Origin: an uncultured Candidatus Peregrinibacteria bacterium | Lineage (GTDB): Bacteria; Patescibacteriota; Gracilibacteria; Peribacterales; Peribacteraceae | Direction: 5' to 3' | DNA length: 64,000 nt | NCBI GenBank assembly: GCA_903854335.1 | Contig: CAINVY010000003.1 | Span: 58,543 to 122,542 of the forward strand | Part shown: one piece after another, positions 59,822-64,000 of the stretch | Position numbering within the stretch: position 1 is the first letter of the stretch | How the letters are laid out: the number at the start of each line of letters is the position of its first letter | The notes under the pieces: model-generated | The model's input: only the letters and a program-made list of their open reading frames with translations | The model's database searches: none | Told to the model about the DNA's origin: nothing | Translations under genes and position numbers: made by a program

Positions 59822-60961
59822 GTGAAAGTCGCATTAGTACATGAACTTTTGACCATGAGAGGTGGCGCGGAGAAGGTGCTGCGCGTACTCGCGGAGATGT
59901 TTCCGGATGCCCCCATCTACACGCTGCTCTACGACGAGGCGAAGCTCGGCACGTGGTTTCCAAAGGAACGCGTGCGCACGAGTGACATTCAACATCATTA
60001 TCCATTATCAATTATCCATCATCCATTCTTCTTCAACCATCACTTCTACCTCCGCCGCTTCCCCGCCGCAGTTGAGGCGTGGGACTTCTCGGAGTTCGAT
60101 CTCGTCATCTCCTCCTCGTCGGCGTTTGCGCACGGGATCATCACCAACGGAAAACCGAAGCACCTCTGCTACGTCCATTCGCCCGCCCGCTATCTCTGGG
60201 ATCGATCGATGGACGTCTTGAGCCGCGCGGGCCGCGGGCCGCTTGGGCCGCTCAAGAAGTGCTACCTCTCGCGCACGTTCCATAAACTCAGGGAATGGGA
60301 CGCAGAAGTGAGCGACCGCCCCGATTACCTCCTCGCCGCATCGAAGACCGTGCAGAGGAGAATCGAACTCTACTGGCGAAGAGAGAGCGCCGTGGTGCCT
60401 CCTCCCATCGACGACTTCTGGCTACAGGATAAATCCATACTTTCGTCCTCCGTCCTCCGTCCTACGTCCTATTTCTTCATCGCCTCCACCCTCGTCCCCT
60501 ACAAACGCATCGATCTCGCGATCGAGGCAAGCAACCGAGCCAAACTGCCGCTGCTGATCGCGGGAGAGGGACGAGACCGCAGGAGACTGGAATCCCTCGC
60601 GGGTCCGACCGTCGCATTCCTCGGCTACAAAGATGAAACGGCATTGCGCGAACTCTACGCGGGAGCGACGGCAACGATCTTCCCGGGCGACGAAGACTTT
60701 GGCCTCGTCCCGCTCGAGTCTCTCGCCTGCGGCACACCGGTCATCGCGTACCAATCGGGAGGAAGCATAGAAACATTGACCGAAGGAGTGACCGCATCCT
60801 TCTTCGACGAACCAACGGCTGCATCGCTTCAAAACGCGCTCGAGCATTTCGAGCGAAAGAACTTCTCACCGGATGATTGCCGCACAGCCGCGAAGCGCCA
60901 CGCGCGCACGGACTTCGAGGAGGCGATCCGTCGAGAAGTGGAAGCGCTTCGCAAAGTCTGA
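59822..60961 (+). CDS. GT4-family glycosyltransferase
   Basis: A 379-residue GT-B retaining glycosyltransferase: [86 protein letters not shown], and [21 protein letters not shown] (EX7E). It most likely adds a sugar to a lipid-linked glycan. Start is GTG 59822, 6 nt after TATCCT (59810-59815). Two 7-nt repeat arrays are inserted in frame (59997-60024, 60445-60472). Confidence 0.92.
   Translation: MKVALVHELLTMRGGAEKVLRVLAEMFPDAPIYTLLYDEAKLGTWFPKERVRTSDIQHHYPLSIIHHPFFFNHHFYLRRFPAAVEAWDFSEFDLVISSSSAFAHGIITNGKPKHLCYVHSPARYLWDRSMDVLSRAGRGPLGPLKKCYLSRTFHKLREWDAEVSDRPDYLLAASKTVQRRIELYWRRESAVVPPPIDDFWLQDKSILSSSVLRPTSYFFIASTLVPYKRIDLAIEASNRAKLPLLIAGEGRDRRRLESLAGPTVAFLGYKDETALRELYAGATATIFPGDEDFGLVPLESLACGTPVIAYQSGGSIETLTEGVTASFFDEPTAASLQNALEHFERKNFSPDDCRTAAKRHARTDFEEAIRREVEALRKV
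59997..60024 (+). repeat. In-frame heptanucleotide array (ATTATCC)x4
   Basis: ATTATCC, ATTATCA, ATTATCC, ATCATCC in the GT4 gene, encoding the [13 protein letters not shown] stretch, absent from typical family members at this loop. Confidence 0.7.
60445..60472 (+). repeat. In-frame heptanucleotide array (GTCCTCC)x4
   Basis: GTCCTCC, GTCCTCC, GTCCTAC, GTCCTAT in the GT4 gene between the two Rossmann domains, encoding [11 protein letters not shown]. Confidence 0.75.
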
Positions 60962-61037
60962 AAGGCATTCCCCGCCGTTTTCCAGGGAAAATATGCAATC
61001 TGCTCGTTCGGAAAAAAATTTCCATTACACTGCTTCC

Positions 61038-61673
61038 GTGCGTCGATTCTTCTCCATCGCCATCATCGCGCTGCTCGCTCCAATGCCACTCTTTGCGAGG
61101 ACATTTGAGGGAACCCCGCCGAGTGCGCGGGAGATCCACCGCGAGGCGTTGCGCCGATACCAGGACGAAGCTCTTGCGCGAGGAACGTACGGCGCCGACC
61201 TGGAGCATCTCTACACGAACGATGCGTTCGGCGTGCACATCCGCTACCCGAGAGATTGGACCGTGCAAAATCTCCTCGATTCGAACGGGAGGATCACGAG
61301 CATCGCGCTGTTCCTCTCGCCGCTTTCGGACAGCGGTGACACCACGGAAGAGAATATCAACCTGATCGTCGAAGATGTCCGCGATGCGCCGCTCACGCTC
61401 GATCAGTACCAGGATGCGGCAATCACTCAGGAGCGCGGCCTCTTCGATTCCTTCTCCCTCGTCTCTACCTCCGACATCGTCCTCGACGGCGAAGCGGGAA
61501 GGGACATCGTCTTCCAGACGACATTCAACGAAAAGTCTCTCTTCTTCGAACAGGCTTGGGCGCTGCACGACGGCATCGTCTACGTCTGGACTCTCGCCGC
61601 ACCCCCCGAAACCTTCGCGCAGTATTCGCGGATGTTCCATACGATGCTTGGCACCTTCGGGTTCAGTATTTGA
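61038..61673 (+). CDS. PsbP-like exported protein
   Basis: A 211-residue exported protein: signal peptide (FFSIAIIALLAPMPLFARTF) and a PsbP/Mog1-like domain with FGVHIRYPRDWTVQNLL, SIALFLSPLSDSGDTTEENINLIVEDV, LTLDQYQDAAITQERGLFDSF, FEQAWALHDGIVYVWTLAAPPETFAQYSRMFHTML. Start GTG 61038 is 6 nt after TACACT (61026-61031); a longer frame would not begin with a signal peptide. Confidence 0.75.
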   Translation: MRRFFSIAIIALLAPMPLFARTFEGTPPSAREIHREALRRYQDEALARGTYGADLEHLYTNDAFGVHIRYPRDWTVQNLLDSNGRITSIALFLSPLSDSGDTTEENINLIVEDVRDAPLTLDQYQDAAITQERGLFDSFSLVSTSDIVLDGEAGRDIVFQTTFNEKSLFFEQAWALHDGIVYVWTLAAPPETFAQYSRMFHTMLGTFGFSI

Positions 61674-61812
61674 TTTAGTCCTTCTTACTCAGAGTTCTTC
61701 TCTTTCTTTCTCAGACTAACATCTTCATTGAATGAATCTTTTGTCCTTCTTTCTCAAGGCGAGATGTTTCGCCTTTCTTTCTCAGGGCAAGAAAGAAAAG
61801 TGAAGCGTGTCT

Positions 61813-61922
61813 ATGGTTCGTGGCTCGCTTTCTCTTCAAGAAATTACCTGTGTCAGCCTGAGGTGCTCCAAGCGAAGCGAGGAGCCACGAAGGATTGGGC
61901 CGCTCGCACCTCACCATGACAC
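61813..61922 (+). repeat. Dispersed hairpin repeat, copy 2
   Basis: Shares ATGGTTCGTGGCTC, the inverted AGCCACGAA and the 18-nt end CGCACCTCACCATGACAC with 59305-59399, but has a different 60-nt middle containing GCGAAGCGAGG. It lies in a 518-nt gene-free gap. Confidence 0.7.
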
Positions 61923-62059
61923 GCCACCCCGTGGTGCGCGGCTCCAGCCGGTGGGTGTTTGTTTTTTGTGTGCGCCGCAGCGCGATAAAAAAGAAAAATT
62001 CCATGGTTCCCGTTGAATAACCTCTCACTCGCTCTGATAGTTCCACACATTGTTACCGT

Positions 62060-62121
62060 TAGGAGGGTAAAGGGGGTGTGGGGGACCTAGGGAACCGAAC
62101 AAGGTTCCCTGGCCCCCCACG
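62060..62121 (+). repeat. 62-nt hairpin repeat, copy A
   Basis: Contains AGGGAACC-GAACAA-GGTTCCCT with a G-rich/C-rich outer stem (GTGGGGG with CCCCCAC). Its reverse complement, 56 of 62 positions identical, is at 63939-64000. The pair next to the inner stem is CC/GG here and TG/CA there, a compensatory change preserving the hairpin. Confidence 0.85.
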
Positions 62122-62191
62122 AAAAGACCATGACGAAGAATGCGGGTAATTTCTTGTCGCCCTGGCAAAGAAAGAGAAGAGCCTTTCATTC

Positions 62192-63226
62192 TCAGAACAA
62201 TGCTGATTGCAACGATGCCGGAATCTCGCGCCCCAACTTCTCATACGCCCGCTTCGTCGCCATTCTCCCCTTCGGCGTCCGCTGAATGTATCCCTGCTGA
62301 AGGAGGTATGGCTCGTAGACATCCTCGATCGTCTCCTGCTCATCGGCAAGCACCGCGGCAATCGTCGAAAGTCCCACGGGACCTCCCGAGAAGGAATCGA
62401 CAATCGTTTTGAGGATGAGAAGATCGGTCGCATCCAACCCCTCCTCGTCGATTTCCAAGGATTGCATCGTGGTCTCGACGGTCTGCAGATCGACGATGCT
62501 CTTCTCCCCAACCTGCGCGACATCGCGAACGGCGCGGACGAGACGATTGGCGACACGGGGAGTCTGGCGGCTGCAACGCGCGATGCGGAAGGCGGCTTTA
62601 TTTTCCATCGAAACATGGAGAAGCTGCGCGGACCGCTCGACGATCTGTTGCATCTCGGGGACGTCGTAGAAGCCGAGTTTGAATTGATGAAGAAAACGAT
62701 CGCGCAGAGGCGCACTCATCGAACCCGCCTTCGTCGTGGCACCGACGAGCGTGAAAGGCTTGAGACGCAGCCGCATGCTGCGCGCCGTCGGCCCCTTCCC
62801 GAGGACGAGATCGAGCGCAAATCCTTCCATTGCGGAATAGAGCATTTCCTCGACGATGGGACGCAAGCGATGAATTTCATCGATGAAGAACACGTCGCCG
62901 GCGGAGAGGTTGGTGAGGATCGAGGCGAGATCACCCGGCTTCTCGAGTGCGGGACCGCTCGTGATGCGAATCTGTGCATGCATTTCCCGCGCGATGATGT
63001 GTGCGAGCGTCGTCTTGCCCAAGCCCGGAGGTCCGTGAAGCAACGTGTGGCCAAGCGGCTCCTTGCGGCTTTTTGTGGCCTGAATGTGCAGGAGAAGATG
63101 TCCTTTGATCTTCGTCTGACCCACGTACTCGGAAAGTGTGCGCGGCCGCAGCGTCACATCGATCCCCTCTTCTTCAACCAACGGCTTCGTCTCCACGGCT
63201 CGGCTCTGTGAACGTTTGATGGCCAT
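62192..63226 (-). CDS. ruvB: Holliday junction branch migration ATPase RuvB
   Basis: A 344-residue AAA+ motor: LRPRTLSEYVGQTKIK, Walker A LHGPPGLGKTTLAH, Walker B VFFIDEIHRLRPIVEEMLYSAMEGF, sensor 1 VGATTKAGSMSAPLRDRF (Arg finger), and the C-terminal winged helix (YEPYLLQQGYIQRTPKGRMAT). The ATG at 63226 is 7 nt after TATGAT (complement of 63234-63239). No ruvA adjacent. The gene and its neighbour are bracketed by inverted 62-nt repeats. Confidence 0.96.
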   Translation of the reverse strand: MAIKRSQSRAVETKPLVEEEGIDVTLRPRTLSEYVGQTKIKGHLLLHIQATKSRKEPLGHTLLHGPPGLGKTTLAHIIAREMHAQIRITSGPALEKPGDLASILTNLSAGDVFFIDEIHRLRPIVEEMLYSAMEGFALDLVLGKGPTARSMRLRLKPFTLVGATTKAGSMSAPLRDRFLHQFKLGFYDVPEMQQIVERSAQLLHVSMENKAAFRIARCSRQTPRVANRLVRAVRDVAQVGEKSIVDLQTVETTMQSLEIDEEGLDATDLLILKTIVDSFSGGPVGLSTIAAVLADEQETIEDVYEPYLLQQGYIQRTPKGRMATKRAYEKLGREIPASLQSALF

Positions 63227-63292
63227 CGCAAGCATCATAGCAGAAAGGGAATCGAAAGCGGCACCCGACACGGTGTGCTACACTCCATCCCA

Positions 63293-63868
63293 ATGCGCCT
63301 TGCGACGAAGTTCCTCACGGGAAGCGGATTCCTCCTCCTCTTGGTGGGGCTGGGGACGGCGGAGGCCCTCTTCACGAAGGACCGCATGATCCTTCCCTCT
63401 CTCCAAGCGACGCTGAATGCGGCAGGGCAGCTGGGCGTGGCGAAGATGGGCGGCGTTCCCGTGGAAGACATCCTGAAGAAGAACGGCATCGCTGCGAGCG
63501 ACGTCCAGGAACAGAGTCTCATCGCACGCGTCGCGGCATCGAAGACCGCCGTGCATACGGTGGCCCTCCTAAAAAACAACGATCGCATCGCGCTCATGGT
63601 CTGGATCGAGACACCGGACGTGAAAGACTACTTTCAAGCAATCAAAGACGCGCTGCATGCTTCCTTCTCGCCCGCCGTCACGGATCTGAAAGATGTGACC
63701 GACACATTGCCAAGCGGAGCGACCCGGAACTCACTCTCCTTCAAGGATCCGGCCATCGGCGCGGAGCGGATGATCTTCGTGCGCATTCGCCAGCAACTTT
63801 TCGAATTCCACGTTACGGATGGGAAGGATAAGGATGTACAAGGTGTGATCGAAGCGCTTTCGTCCTGA
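63293..63868 (+). CDS. Anchored or exported hypothetical protein
   Basis: A 191-residue protein: N-terminal hydrophobic segment (FLTGSGFLLLLVGLGTAEALF) then a soluble alpha/beta domain (AGQLGVAKMGGVPVEDILKK, RIALMVWIETPDVKDYFQAIKDALHASFSP, RNSLSFKDPAIGAERMIFVRI). No family recognised. TACACT (63279-63284) ends 8 nt before the ATG. Divergent from ruvB. Confidence 0.6.
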   Translation: MRLATKFLTGSGFLLLLVGLGTAEALFTKDRMILPSLQATLNAAGQLGVAKMGGVPVEDILKKNGIAASDVQEQSLIARVAASKTAVHTVALLKNNDRIALMVWIETPDVKDYFQAIKDALHASFSPAVTDLKDVTDTLPSGATRNSLSFKDPAIGAERMIFVRIRQQLFEFHVTDGKDKDVQGVIEALSS

Positions 63869-63938
63869 GAAATTTCATGTCCTTCTTTCTCAGGGCAAGC
63901 ACAGCGTTTGTCGTTCTTTCTCGCAAATATATTTCTTT

Positions 63939-64000
63939 CGTGGGGGGTGAGGGAACCTTGTTCGGTTCCCTACACCCCCCACACCCCCGTTACCCTCCTA
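63939..64000 (-). repeat. 62-nt hairpin repeat, copy B
   Basis: Reverse complement of copy A at 62060-62121 with six differences. The stem GTGGGGGGTG/CACCCCCCAC around AGGGAACC-GAACAA-GGTTCCCT is perfectly paired. It runs to the end of the window. Confidence 0.85.

Larger units (their letters stand above)
61674..62191. other. Gene-free repeat cluster
   Basis: This 518-nt gap has no convincing gene. It holds CTTTCTTTCTC-type words (for example 61779-61797, again near 63878), hairpin repeat copy 2 (61813-61922) and the 62-nt hairpin repeat (62060-62121). A short open frame over 61853-62050 overlaps both repeats and is probably not a gene. Confidence 0.7.

Noticed and set aside
62207..63211. 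Plus-strand frame of 334 codons opposite ruvB
   Set aside because: Antisense shadow of a highly conserved gene, with no recognised domain.
1..64000. Recoded TGA (Gly) as in Gracilibacteria/Absconditabacteria
   Set aside because: Many conserved genes end at TGA at the family-appropriate C-terminus and no in-frame TGA occurs in conserved domains.

Overview
The window (about 54% GC by eye) looks like a chromosome segment of a Candidate Phyla Radiation (Patescibacteria) bacterium, most likely Peregrinibacteria/Peribacteria. This is an inference from the gene repertoire: small genes packed tightly, several type IV secretion pilin-like genes with a VirB4 ATPase, CxxC-rich repeat proteins typical of CPR genomes, and many short membrane proteins of unknown function. 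TGA is used as a stop codon throughout, so the code is the standard bacterial one.

Layout. 1-5.6 kb: 5' part of a polA-like gene, a truncated glycogen-synthase-like protein, small membrane proteins, tRNA-Lys(CTT), truB, a VirB2-like pilin and a PRC-barrel protein. 5.6-16.9 kb: prs, tRNA-Ile with a decayed tandem copy, a 30-residue membrane peptide, ruvC, recF, a NUDIX hydrolase, rpmG, trxB, tRNA-Leu, a murL-murD pair, grpE and tRNA-Met. 16.9-26.95 kb: an integrated mobile element carrying a large serine recombinase whose reading frame ends inside tRNA-Met, an AbiTii-like protein, lipoproteins, a secreted HNH nuclease, an HTH protein, a SpoVG-like protein and a primase/RepA-type ATPase. 27-36.5 kb: DUF190 and crcB, a SemiSWEET-like protein, a hydrolase, a membrane-anchored MurF-like ligase, a DegT aminotransferase, a FemAB-like transferase, an SH3b/polysaccharide deacetylase protein and argS. 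36.5-46.4 kb: lipoprotein, virB4, nrnA, rbfA, fmt, a DUF3276 protein, metG, a three-gene pilin operon and two tRNA-Gly genes. 46.4-64 kb: a FAD oxidoreductase/CFA-synthase pair, an Ig-like surface protein, slipin, two 40-cysteine repeat proteins, galU, tRNA-Arg, tatD, tRNA-Lys(TTT), a GT4 glycosyltransferase, a PsbP-like protein and ruvB.

The most general signal is in the starts. More than thirty genes have a TANNNT -10 box ending 6-8 nt before the start codon, and purine-rich Shine-Dalgarno sequences are almost absent, so leaderless mRNA appears to be the normal mode of expression. The rule resolves ambiguous starts (tatD, galU, ruvB, metG) and exposes a 30-codon membrane peptide at 7243-7335.

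Other notable items are two copies of a structured element with compensatory base changes (42245-42351, 46203-46310), a 62-nt hairpin repeat in inverted orientation around ruvB, tRNA fragments duplicated beside three tRNA genes, and 7-nt tandem repeats inside coding regions. Functionally the window is rich in cell-wall synthesis (MurL/MurD, MurF, FemAB, GalU, GT4, deacetylase), translation and recombination genes, plus a VirB4/VirB2-like envelope machine.
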